A DNA stretch of 64,000 bases from JAICKN01 sp036489565 (GTDB lineage Bacteria > Acidobacteriota > Terriglobia > Terriglobales > Acidobacteriaceae): assembly GCA_036489565.1 (NCBI GenBank), contig DASXFN010000079.1, forward strand, positions 1 through 64,000, written 5' to 3'. Shown piece by piece: positions 16,768-24,356 of the stretch. Below the pieces are notes generated by a model. It was not told the origin of the DNA. It saw only the letters and a program-made list of their open reading frames with translations, and ran no database searches. Position 1 is the first letter of the stretch. Every line of letters starts with the position of its first letter. The position numbers and the translations under genes are program-made.

Positions 16768-16810
16768 GGATGCGCCATGTCTCGCCGTCATTGCGAGACA
16801 TGGCGCATCC
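16768..16810. repeat. Perfect 18-bp inverted repeat
   Basis: GGATGCGCCATGTCTCGC is followed after 7 bases (CGTCATT) by its exact reverse complement. It lies 10 bases after the islet and 18 bases before the cobD stop, between convergent genes. It may act as a bidirectional terminator, although neither side carries a good T-run, or it may mark an edge of the inserted segment. Confidence 0.85.
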
Positions 16811-16828
16811 CTGTGCCAGGGTTCCGTT

Positions 16829-17863
16829 TTAAATCGCGCCGGGCACGACAATAATTATTCCCACCGTTAACACAGCCGCAACCATTCCCGTAATCGCTAC
16901 CGACGCCAGCGCCCGCACAACGTCCACTTTTTCCGCGGCTGGCGGATCCGCAGGGTCGCCCAGCCACAACTCTGTGACCAGATTTCCATCGCGCCAGATG
17001 GGGCCGATGAGCTTGCGCTGGATTGCGCCAGCAGTTGCGGCCTCGCTCCATCCCGGATTCGGCCCGGGGAGCAATCCATGCTGCTGCCAGCCAATACGCA
17101 GCGCCTTCACTGCGGAACACTTGGGAATGAAGACTGCCACCACTCCGCTAAGCAGCCACGTAATGCGCGCGGGCAGCCAATTCATGACGTCGTCGAGCCG
17201 TGCCCCGCACCATCCAAACTTTAAATATCGCGGAGTCTTGTAGCCAACCATCGAATCCATAGTGCTGGCAACCTTGAAGAGCACAATGCCCGGCAAGCCG
17301 CCGAGCGCGTACCAGAAGACCGCGCTGATGAAGCCGTCAGTAAGATTTTCGCTGGCGCTTTCAATGGCCGCACGGCGACAGGCGGCGATGTCCATACGCT
17401 CAGTATCGCGGCCCACGAGTTTGGCAATCGCTTTTCGCGCGCCTTCCAGATCGTTGTGGCTGGCGGCGGATTCAACCTTCCAGCAATGCTTCAAAAGGTC
17501 CCGCAGCGCGAGCATGGAATAGACGATGAAAATCTCTAAGATTAGTGCGGCAAGCTGACTGTGAGAGCTAATAAATAAAATCGCTGCGGCTAGTGTGCCA
17601 ACCCAAATTACCGCCAGCAATATAAATAAGAAGATGCCGCCGAAATAACCATCCATGCGGAGAGCGCGGAGGCCCGCTTCGAGTCTTGCCAGTGTCCATC
17701 CCAGGATTCGCACGGGATGCATCGGATAAACCGGATCGCCGATGAGTAAATCGAGCACGACCGCGATGCCGAGCACCCAAGCATTCGGACGCAGAATCCA
17801 GGGATAAAAGGGATAAACAACAGCCAAATGAACTGTTGCGGGGGGCAAAGTTTCTAGCGCCAC
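16829..17863 (-). CDS. cobD: Adenosylcobinamide-phosphate synthase (CobD/CbiB)
   Basis: A 344-aa integral membrane enzyme joining adenosylcobyric acid to the aminopropanol (phosphate) arm. The signature LDLLIGDPVYPMHPVRILGW is near the N terminus. Other conserved blocks are ASENLTDGFISAVFWYALGG and YLKFGWCGARLDDVMNWLPAR. About five hydrophobic segments are seen. The start used is GTG, overlapping the cbiZ stop by 10 bases; this gives about 30 residues before the GDP motif, longer than usual, and GTG 17779 is an alternative. It works downstream of CbiZ: cleaved cobinamide becomes cobyric acid, which CobD re-extends. The bluB/cobU/cobS/cobC steps are not in the window. Confidence 0.93.
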   Translation of the reverse strand: MALETLPPATVHLAVVYPFYPWILRPNAWVLGIAVVLDLLIGDPVYPMHPVRILGWTLARLEAGLRALRMDGYFGGIFLFILLAVIWVGTLAAAILFISSHSQLAALILEIFIVYSMLALRDLLKHCWKVESAASHNDLEGARKAIAKLVGRDTERMDIAACRRAAIESASENLTDGFISAVFWYALGGLPGIVLFKVASTMDSMVGYKTPRYLKFGWCGARLDDVMNWLPARITWLLSGVVAVFIPKCSAVKALRIGWQQHGLLPGPNPGWSEAATAGAIQRKLIGPIWRDGNLVTELWLGDPADPPAAEKVDVVRALASVAITGMVAAVLTVGIIIVVPGAI

Positions 17864-18999
17864 TTTGCCGACCAGCCCAGAGCGATGGCTTTGAGGATTA
17901 TCAGCTTGGGATTTTCGATGTTCACTTCTGAGAGATCAGAATAGAACTCAGGCCAGCAGTCGCGCCGCGCCGCCAGGTTCGCAGCGACAGTTGCCGCTTG
18001 CTGACGCAGAGCTTCTTTCGCGGCATCTGAAGGCAGAGTTCCGGCCCGCAGTCGATCAAGCACGCTAGCCGCAGCATACGTCGCCGCAGCCATCAATGGC
18101 TCGTAAAAAACTGAATTGGAATTTGCCTTCAGCAGTTCGAGATTGCGCGTATCGAGAAATGGCGCGACATCTTGAAAAAAGCTCTGCTCTTTCAACCCAT
18201 AGCTTCCCAAAGCATGAAAGATGCTGCGCGTGTAACTAACCTCAAGTCCGTTCTGCCAGCGCAGTGCTTCAAGTGTGGCATCGCGGACGGCGATCCCGAT
18301 CAACTCTCCGAGTTGCACGCCCGTGCTGGTGGATTTTAAAGTGAATGATCCGGTTAACGGCGCGGCAACGCAGTATTGGTCGGTCGTTGTACCAGTTGCA
18401 AAATCCGGTGAATGCAAACTGCGAATCGAAAGTTTTTGCAGCGCCGCCGTCTTTGCTTCCGTCATGGTGACAACTGCGCTGGCCATCGCGCCTTGCGATA
18501 GAGGCTGATTCACCAGCAGCATGGTATTGATCGTCCCCGCATAGGGAAGCGTCTTTATCTTTTCCCACCCGCTTGCAGTTTCGCGCCAGGTTGTAGGATC
18601 TCCCGCGCATGCGGCATTGCCTTGAACGCCAGCGGTGACGATGGCCATCACAGCGGCATCGTCCGCCGTGCGTTCCGCAATACTCGCGTAATTCATGTTC
18701 GCCGCTGTGCCCATCAGCGCGACAGCGGTCGGCTCTAATCCGATCTCCCCGCAAGCCGAATCGTGATATCGTTCCAGCCCCATCTCCGTGATGACACTCT
18801 GCCGTTCCTTGTGATCTTTGCCCTCGCAACTCTGATGATTGACGAGATGGCGAATGCCATCCTGTTGGCCGCCATTTTTGATGGACGTGCTCAGAACGCG
18901 ATGCGGAGACAACAATTCTGCGGCCAAAAATCGTCCATAGCGCCGCACCCGGCAATGGCTAGCCTCGCGCAGCACCTCCCAATGCATCGTAGTGGGCAT
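17854..18999 (-). CDS. cbiZ: Adenosylcobinamide amidohydrolase CbiZ
   Basis: A 381-aa protein whose middle part carries the CbiZ pattern (TAVALMGTAANMNYASI, VMAIVTAGVQGNAACAGDP, GTINTMLLVNQPLSQGAM). CbiZ removes the aminopropanol arm from adenosylcobinamide, or from pseudocobalamins, giving cobyric acid so that the lower ligand can be replaced. The product is longer than the archaeal enzyme of about 220 aa. The extra C-terminal 150 residues contain hydrophobic Ala-rich helices (LMAAATYAAASVLDRL) that I cannot assign to another domain. ATG 18999 is chosen because it lies 4 bases after the lemA stop; the frame stays open 21 codons further up. Position next to cobD supports a corrinoid remodelling role. 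Confidence 0.85.
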   Translation of the reverse strand: MPTTMHWEVLREASHCRVRRYGRFLAAELLSPHRVLSTSIKNGGQQDGIRHLVNHQSCEGKDHKERQSVITEMGLERYHDSACGEIGLEPTAVALMGTAANMNYASIAERTADDAAVMAIVTAGVQGNAACAGDPTTWRETASGWEKIKTLPYAGTINTMLLVNQPLSQGAMASAVVTMTEAKTAALQKLSIRSLHSPDFATGTTTDQYCVAAPLTGSFTLKSTSTGVQLGELIGIAVRDATLEALRWQNGLEVSYTRSIFHALGSYGLKEQSFFQDVAPFLDTRNLELLKANSNSVFYEPLMAAATYAAASVLDRLRAGTLPSDAAKEALRQQAATVAANLAARRDCWPEFYSDLSEVNIENPKLIILKAIALGWSAKWR

Positions 19000-19003
19000 G
19001 ATT

Positions 19004-19624
19004 CTAGTGCGCCGGAGCAGGTTGCGGTGCCGCTTGCGGCGCGGCGTTCTGCGGAGCGCCAAAATCTACCTTAGGCACTTCACGCGATCCTTCCGACGCC
19101 GCGAAATATGCATCGTTCGGCTTGAACCCAGCCCATCCCGCATAGATGTTGTGCGGGAACTGCTGGACATAGGTGTTGTAGTCCTGGAGCGTGTCGTTGT
19201 AACGCTTGCGCTCGACGGCGATACGATTTTCCGTGCCGGCCAATTCATCCTGCAAGCGCAGAAAGTTCTCATTCGACTTCAACTGCGGATAGTTTTCGAC
19301 AATCGCCAGCAACCTGCCCAGCGCCCCATCGAGCTGATTATTGGCGTTGATTTTGCCCTGCGGACTGCCCGCTGAAAGCAGCGCCGAACGCGCCTTCGCG
19401 ATATCTCCGAACACGGTGACTTCCTGCGCGGCATAGCCCTTCACCGTTTGCACCAGGTTGGGGATGAGGTCGGCACGCCGCTGCAACACAACATCCACCT
19501 GCGACCAAGCCGACTTCACAGCTTCGTTCTTGGTCACTAGCGTATTACGCACGCCAACATACTGGCCAAAACCAATCAGCGCGATCAACACCAGTACGAT
19601 AATTACGATCCAACCTTTGCTCAT
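19004..19624 (-). CDS. lemA: LemA family protein
   Basis: A 206-aa protein with an N-terminal membrane helix (WIVIIVLVLIALIGFGQYV) and the LemA helical bundle: KSAWSQVDVVLQRRADLIPN LV (split motif QRRADLIPN), VFGDIAKARSAL, NYPQLKSNENFLRLQDELAG and RYNDTLQDYNTYVQQFPHN. The C terminus is a Pro/Ala-rich tail. Family members are membrane-anchored with an external domain; the molecular function is not established. LemA genes often sit beside TPM-domain genes, and here a TPM gene lies two genes upstream on the same strand. Its stop is 4 bases before cbiZ, so it is probably cotranscribed with the corrinoid genes, for no obvious functional reason. Confidence 0.93.
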   Translation of the reverse strand: MSKGWIVIIVLVLIALIGFGQYVGVRNTLVTKNEAVKSAWSQVDVVLQRRADLIPNLVQTVKGYAAQEVTVFGDIAKARSALLSAGSPQGKINANNQLDGALGRLLAIVENYPQLKSNENFLRLQDELAGTENRIAVERKRYNDTLQDYNTYVQQFPHNIYAGWAGFKPNDAYFAASEGSREVPKVDFGAPQNAAPQAAPQPAPAH

Positions 19625-19692
19625 GGCATTTCTCCTTGAAGCATATCTTCAAAGCAAATTCTCAAAAAGCCTGCAGAACGATGGAAGGAAGC

Positions 19693-20424
19693 CTACGGTT
19701 GTGAATCCATCATTCTATCCACAGCGGCGGTCACTTGCTCAATGGCCGCTAAATATTGGGAGCAAATCCGTTTTATATCGGAATCGCCAGGGCGCGCTTC
19801 TCGTTGACGAAGATCGAACACCTCGATGACGGCGACCGGATCAAACTCCGCCCGCTTTGCCAAAAGCCTTACTGCGTCCGCCTTGGCGGCAGGCGGAGTC
19901 TCTCCCAGTGTTATCAGGGCATGGCGGAACAGGGTAGAGAAAGATGGCGCGGAGCGCAACGTTACATCCCACAGTTTTTTCGCGCTCCCACCAGCCAGAA
20001 GAAATCCCTGGCGGAGCAAAACCAGCTTCTCTCTCAATTCATATTCCACTTGAAAACGATGCAAGCGCATGGGGATTTGCAGCTTTGTCAAAACATCGGC
20101 GCCATACAGAACGCGATGACTCTCACGCATGTCGAGCCATTCAATCGCGAAGACGTCCGCGGCTCGCTCCATTTCCGCAAGAGTCATAAGCAGGGGCGCC
20201 GGCTGCTTTTGCCCGTCCCACCATTTTGCGGCTGGCTCAAGTGCTTGGAGTGCCATGAACGAGGCATCGCGCAGAACGCAGAACATATTCAAGTCAGAAT
20301 GGCCAGGCCGGAAATCGCCGCCGACCGCAGATCCGTACAGAATGATGCTCTCTAAATTCGCGCCCGCAGCCTCGCGAAAGCGTGTGACCAAGCCATCCAA
20401 AAGCTTTTCAGTGTTCATTGCCAT
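19693..20424 (-). CDS. Nucleotidyltransferase-like protein
   Basis: A 243-aa protein whose N terminus has the polymerase-beta-like signature ILYGSAVGGDFRPGHSDLN: Gly31-Ser32, then Asp44, with Asn46 where the usual second Asp stands (SDxD becomes SDLN). The rest is helical, with a possible HEPN-like or substrate-binding bundle (EYELREKLVLLRQGFLLAGG, LFRHALITLGE). Similar acidobacterial proteins are annotated only as nucleotidyltransferase domain proteins. The missing metal-binding Asp leaves activity in doubt. It lies between TPM and LemA genes in the same minus-strand run (50 and 68 bases away). Substrate is unknown. Confidence 0.75.
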   Translation of the reverse strand: MAMNTEKLLDGLVTRFREAAGANLESIILYGSAVGGDFRPGHSDLNMFCVLRDASFMALQALEPAAKWWDGQKQPAPLLMTLAEMERAADVFAIEWLDMRESHRVLYGADVLTKLQIPMRLHRFQVEYELREKLVLLRQGFLLAGGSAKKLWDVTLRSAPSFSTLFRHALITLGETPPAAKADAVRLLAKRAEFDPVAVIEVFDLRQREARPGDSDIKRICSQYLAAIEQVTAAVDRMMDSQP

Positions 20425-20437
20425 TCACCCTATTCTT

Positions 20438-20463
20438 GTCCTGTCATCCTGAGCGAAGCGAAG
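20438..20463. repeat. Dispersed repeat half-copy C
   Basis: GTCATCCTGAGCGAAGCGAAGGACT, one arm of the GTCATTCCGAGC repeat family, in the 49-base gap between two minus-strand genes. No matching second arm is present. Confidence 0.6.
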
Positions 20464-20473
20464 GACTTATGCA

Positions 20474-21280
20474 TCACCAACTGCTGCTGGCCCCGCCACC
20501 ACCCGAACTGCCTCCGCCGAATCCTCCAAAGCCTCCACCACCGCCGAACCCGCCTCCGCCCCATCCACCACCGGAATAGCCTCGTCCGCCGCCCAACAAA
20601 CTGGAGAAGAGAATTGCAAATACAATACCCCGCAATGGCGTCGCCATCACGATCAAGAAAATCACGATGAACAAAACAATCGTTCCCAATGACAATCCTG
20701 GTTGCGGTTCATTCTCTGGCTGCGTCGGAGCTTGTGCTTGCGGTCCAGTTAGCTGCACGCCAGCATCCTGCGCAATTACTCCTGCAACTCTCTGCGTCAC
20801 CAGCAATAGCGCGCCGCTGTAATCACCCGCGCGCATCTGCGGAACGGCTTCACGCTGAAAACTTCCCACCTTTCCATCCGGCAGGATCGGCTCCAACCCG
20901 TACCCCACTTCAATGCGGGCGCGATGGTCCTTTATGGCATACAGAATCAAAACTCCGCGATTGCTGGCCTTGTCCCCGATCCCCCACTTATGAAACAGAT
21001 CAACGGAGTAGCTCTCGATGTCGGAGCCATCGAGCGAATTGATGGTGACCAGCGCGATCTGCGCATGAGCCTTTTGGTCAACTTGCTGGCAAAGATTTTC
21101 AATTTGGGAACTTGTGCTCGGATTGAGCACGTGCGCGAAATCATTAACGTAGCCAGTGGGATGTAACTGAGTCACGGGCTCCGCATGCGAAATTGCCGTA
21201 AATGAGAGCGCGAAAATTGCAGCGAGAAAGAAGCGCCGCAAACCGCAGCGCTTTCGGAAGAATTGGGACGCATCCCACAT
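20474..21280 (-). CDS. Secreted TPM-domain protein (YgcG family)
   Basis: A 268-aa protein with an N-terminal signal peptide (RRFFLAAIFALSFTAISHAE), a TPM_phosphatase domain (GYVNDFAHVLNPSTSSQIE, HAQIALVTINSLDG, GVLILYAIKDHRARIEVGYG), a membrane helix (IVLFIVIFLIVMATPLRGIV) and a glycine-rich C-terminal tail ending GGGGASSSW. This architecture is typical of the YgcG group found near LemA, thought to act in envelope maintenance or photosystem/metalloprotein assembly in other organisms. The function here is unknown. The ATG at 21280 gives 13 polar residues before the hydrophobic core; other starts cannot be excluded. Confidence 0.9.
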   Translation of the reverse strand: MWDASQFFRKRCGLRRFFLAAIFALSFTAISHAEPVTQLHPTGYVNDFAHVLNPSTSSQIENLCQQVDQKAHAQIALVTINSLDGSDIESYSVDLFHKWGIGDKASNRGVLILYAIKDHRARIEVGYGLEPILPDGKVGSFQREAVPQMRAGDYSGALLLVTQRVAGVIAQDAGVQLTGPQAQAPTQPENEPQPGLSLGTIVLFIVIFLIVMATPLRGIVFAILFSSLLGGGRGYSGGGWGGGGFGGGGGFGGFGGGSSGGGGASSSW

Positions 21281-21425
21281 TGATTCAGAGTATAGCGATT
21301 TTCAGAAAATGCAGTGGGCGGTACGAGTATTACGCCGAAGAAATAGAATAACCAAGTCAGGAATGGCACGCTGTCAGGGCGCGCCATTCACGACCAAATA
21401 GGAGCCTTTTCAAATCCCAACAGTT

Positions 21426-21635
21426 TTAAGCATTCACTAATACGGAAACTAACTCCGGCGTGCACCGCGAATTCTGGATAGATTTGATCGTTTCCTCAGC
21501 CGTCAATCTGCCCATGATCAAGGCCATCTTGCGGTTCGGAGTGGTTTGAATAGGAACTCGATTAATCTGCTGAACGTAGGAAGGGGCGCGATTACCACCG
21601 CGATTTACTTTCACAACAAACTTAATGTTCTTCAT
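21426..21635 (-). CDS. 69-aa protein of unknown function
   Basis: A small basic protein beginning MKNIKFVVKVNRGGNRAPSY, containing RVPIQTTPNRKMALIMGRL and ending VSVLVNA. AGGAG lies six bases before the ATG, a strong ribosome site, and the gene stands alone between the TPM and aldehyde dehydrogenase genes. I recognise no domain. The start signal and codon pattern make it likely to be real. Confidence 0.65.
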   Translation of the reverse strand: MKNIKFVVKVNRGGNRAPSYVQQINRVPIQTTPNRKMALIMGRLTAEETIKSIQNSRCTPELVSVLVNA

Positions 21636-21744
21636 TTGGCTCCTGTGTCTATTCTACGCTACCCCTCCTAATTTCTCCTTGCGCAGTGCCAATATTCGTC
21701 CAGTTTATTTTGAGGAGACTGAATATAAGCCTACGCGGGCATTC

Positions 21745-23340
21745 CTACGCTTTTATGCCGTCACGCGTAAGCTTGCCATCAACAGTACGCCAAATGCCGC
21801 GCGGATTATCATCCTGTAACTCCAGCGGCAGGGTCTCATTGGGAAAGCCCTGGTAGCAGACCGGGCGCAGGAAGCGAAAAATCGCAGCCGTTCCGACCGA
21901 GGTAAATTTTGCGTCCGCCGTCGCGGGATATGGCCCACCATGGTGCATGGCCGCGCTTACTTCCACGCCTGTGGGATAGCCATTGAAGAGCAGCCTTCCG
22001 GCCTTGGTTTCAAGCGCCGAGACCAGTTTGCGATGCACTTTCAGGTCCTCCGGCGTGCCATGGATCGTAGCGGTAAGCGTGCCGGAAAGGGCTTGGGCCA
22101 CCCGCAGCAACTCATCCTCAGACTGACCGTGCACCACGATCGCGCTCGGCCCGAATACTTCCTCGGCGAGTTCCTCGTTGGCGAGCCATGCGGACGCATT
22201 GGTTTCAAAAAGGACTGGTGAGCCCTCTGTCCTTGCTGCGTCAGAAGCTTTCGTAGACCGCTTTTCCTCAATGCCCTTTACGGTTCGCACTCGCGCCAAC
22301 GACTGTTCGTATCCCTTCAAAATTCCGGGATGCAGCATAGTCCCTGGAGCAGCCTGCTCGAATGCCGCTGCCAGTTTGCCGCGGAATGCTTTGAACGACT
22401 CATTCTCCACACCAAAAATCAGCCCAGGACAGGTGCAAAACTGGCCCACGCCAAGGTTCACGGAGCTGGTGAGGCCTTGTACAATCGCATCGGTCCGCTC
22501 CCGCAATGCGCCGGGTAGAACGAATACGGGATTGGTGCTGCCCATCTCTACATACGCGGCAATCGGTTCGGGGCGTTGTGATGCGGCGTCAAAAATCGCT
22601 CGGCCCGCGCGCTCCGATCCGGTGAACGCTACAGCTTTGGTTGCCGGATGGCGCACCAGCGCGATGCTTACCTCAGGAGCAGCGGCGTTGAGCAAAGAAA
22701 ACGTTCCCGCAGGCAGGCCGGATTTTTTAACGGCGCGGGCAATCGCACCCGCGACTAATTCCGATGTTCCCGGATGCGCTGGATGTCCTTTGACAACGAC
22801 CGGGTTCTTCGCCGCAAGCGCGGAAGCGGTGTCACCGCCCGCTACTGAAAATGCGAGCGGAAAATTGCTGGCGCCAAATACAACGACGGGTCCAATAGGA
22901 ATCAACATGCGGCGAAGGTCCGGACGCGGTAGCGGCTTACGCTCCGGCAACGCGGGATCAATGCGGGCATCCACAAATGAACCTTCCTTCACGAGGTTGG
23001 CAAAGAGCCGTAATTGATTCACCGTCCGCCCGCGTTCGCCAGTAAGCCGGTCGCGGCCAAGCCCGGATTCGCTCATCGCCTGATCGATTAACGGATCACC
23101 AATCGCTTCAATTTCCGCAGCGATATTTTCCAGCAATCCGGCAATCGTTTCGGCGCTGCTTTCGCGAAGCGCCGGGGCCGCGTCAGCAGCCAGATTCATG
23201 GCATCGTCTATTTCTTCCAGCGTAGCTTCGTGAAAAGGCGTAGCCAGAGGTTTCCCGGCGCGCGGGTCAAAGCCAACAAAGGTTTTTTTCCCGCGAGCCG
23301 ACAATTCCGCTCCGATAAAATTCTTGCCGTGTAAGGTCAT
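21745..23340 (-). CDS. 2,5-dioxovalerate (alpha-ketoglutaric semialdehyde) dehydrogenase
   Basis: A 531-aa NAD(P)-dependent aldehyde dehydrogenase. The active-site Cys302 is in LGVGQFCTCPGL and the general-base Glu in YVEMGSTNPVF; the cofactor region includes FGASNFPLAFSVAGGDTASA. The GQFCTCPG form and the length above 500 aa point to the type III ketoglutaric semialdehyde dehydrogenase group rather than ordinary ALDHs. It oxidises alpha-ketoglutaric semialdehyde to alpha-ketoglutarate, the last step of the non-phosphorylative pentose and related sugar-acid pathways. The FAH-family gene ends 16 bases upstream on the same strand and supplies the likely preceding step. Confidence 0.9.
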   Translation of the reverse strand: MTLHGKNFIGAELSARGKKTFVGFDPRAGKPLATPFHEATLEEIDDAMNLAADAAPALRESSAETIAGLLENIAAEIEAIGDPLIDQAMSESGLGRDRLTGERGRTVNQLRLFANLVKEGSFVDARIDPALPERKPLPRPDLRRMLIPIGPVVVFGASNFPLAFSVAGGDTASALAAKNPVVVKGHPAHPGTSELVAGAIARAVKKSGLPAGTFSLLNAAAPEVSIALVRHPATKAVAFTGSERAGRAIFDAASQRPEPIAAYVEMGSTNPVFVLPGALRERTDAIVQGLTSSVNLGVGQFCTCPGLIFGVENESFKAFRGKLAAAFEQAAPGTMLHPGILKGYEQSLARVRTVKGIEEKRSTKASDAARTEGSPVLFETNASAWLANEELAEEVFGPSAIVVHGQSEDELLRVAQALSGTLTATIHGTPEDLKVHRKLVSALETKAGRLLFNGYPTGVEVSAAMHHGGPYPATADAKFTSVGTAAIFRFLRPVCYQGFPNETLPLELQDDNPRGIWRTVDGKLTRDGIKA

Positions 23341-23356
23341 AAGGTCTTAGAAGTGT

Positions 23357-24205
23357 TCACCCAACAAAATTTACCAGTGTTCCAATCCCATCAATTGAGA
23401 TGCGAATTTCGTCGCCGGGATTCAGCGTGAACGAATCGGGCGGCACAATGCCGGTCCCGGTCAGCAGGAAGCAGCCGTTAGGGAAAACATTGTCGCGGTA
23501 CAGATATTCCACCAGCGACTTGGGGTCACGCTTCAAACTGGCAAGCGTGGTGGAACCGGAAAAAGCTTCCTTACCGGCGCGCAAAATCGCCAACTGAATT
23601 CCTGTGGAAGCAGACAACGGTTCGGACGCAACTAGAATGCCCGGCCCTAGCGCGCAACTGCGGTTATACACTTTGGCTTGTGGAAGGTAGAGAGGGTTCT
23701 CGCCCTCAATATCGCGCGAACTCATATCATTGCCAATCGTGTAGCCGAGAATTTTTCCGCTGGGGCTCACCAGCAAAGTCAGTTCTGGCTCAGGCACTGA
23801 CCAGGAAGCGTCTTTGCGGATGGCGACTTTGCCGTTATGGCCCACAACGCGGCTGGCTGTGGCTTTAAAAAAAAGTTCAGGACGCTCGGCAGCGTACACG
23901 CGGTCATAGAAATCGCCACCGCCAGCCGACTTCGATTCTTCCATGCGCGCGGAACGGCTACGAAAATATGTAACGCCCGCGGCCCAGACTTCCTGGTTAC
24001 CAATGGGAGCGCGTAGCGTCTGCGAATCTTTCAGCGGATTCGCGGCCACCTTCGGGGTTTTCTGAATCGCATCTTTTAAGTGCGACTCCAGATCGTCGTG
24101 CGTAATCAGTTCGTCCCAGGATTCGGTGTCCCAGAAGTCCGGAAGCGAGTAATAATTGTTCTCATGCTCGAGAATGCAGCCGCTGTTAGTGAGGTAGATT
24201 TTCAT
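23357..24205 (-). CDS. FAH-family 2-keto-3-deoxy sugar-acid dehydratase
   Basis: A 282-aa fumarylacetoacetate-hydrolase-fold enzyme. The metal-binding part shows AAGVTYFRSRSARMEES, PELFFKAT, VPEPELTLLVSP and GYTIGNDMSSRDIEGENPLY; the C-terminal GDEIRISIDGIGTLVN is typical. Between a xylonate-type dehydratase and a ketoglutaric semialdehyde dehydrogenase the expected reaction is dehydration of 2-keto-3-deoxy-pentonate to alpha-ketoglutaric semialdehyde, as for XylX/KdaD-type enzymes of the Weimberg pathway. Other FAH activities (hydrolase, lyase) cannot be excluded by sequence. Divergent from the dehydratase gene across a 150-base gap that presumably holds both promoters. Confidence 0.85.
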   Translation of the reverse strand: MKIYLTNSGCILEHENNYYSLPDFWDTESWDELITHDDLESHLKDAIQKTPKVAANPLKDSQTLRAPIGNQEVWAAGVTYFRSRSARMEESKSAGGGDFYDRVYAAERPELFFKATASRVVGHNGKVAIRKDASWSVPEPELTLLVSPSGKILGYTIGNDMSSRDIEGENPLYLPQAKVYNRSCALGPGILVASEPLSASTGIQLAILRAGKEAFSGSTTLASLKRDPKSLVEYLYRDNVFPNGCFLLTGTGIVPPDSFTLNPGDEIRISIDGIGTLVNFVG

Positions 24206-24356
24206 GTGGTATTCAGTGGGTAATTAAAATGCGTCGCTTAAATTGTAGCGAAAGATCGCTTGGCGCGTATCGTGCACTCAATAGCATAACGTCAGTAGAA
24301 TAGTTTATTGCGCTTCGTAAAGGAGAATTCCCACGGGCATCTCACTAGCTTCGGTC

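Noticed and set aside
16001..17000. CRISPR array near the Cas2-like gene
   Set aside because: I looked for direct repeats of 25-40 bases with regular spacing around the islet and saw none.
21172..21387. A 71-codon frame on the minus strand upstream of the TPM gene
   Set aside because: It overlaps the TPM signal peptide in another frame and has no ribosome site.
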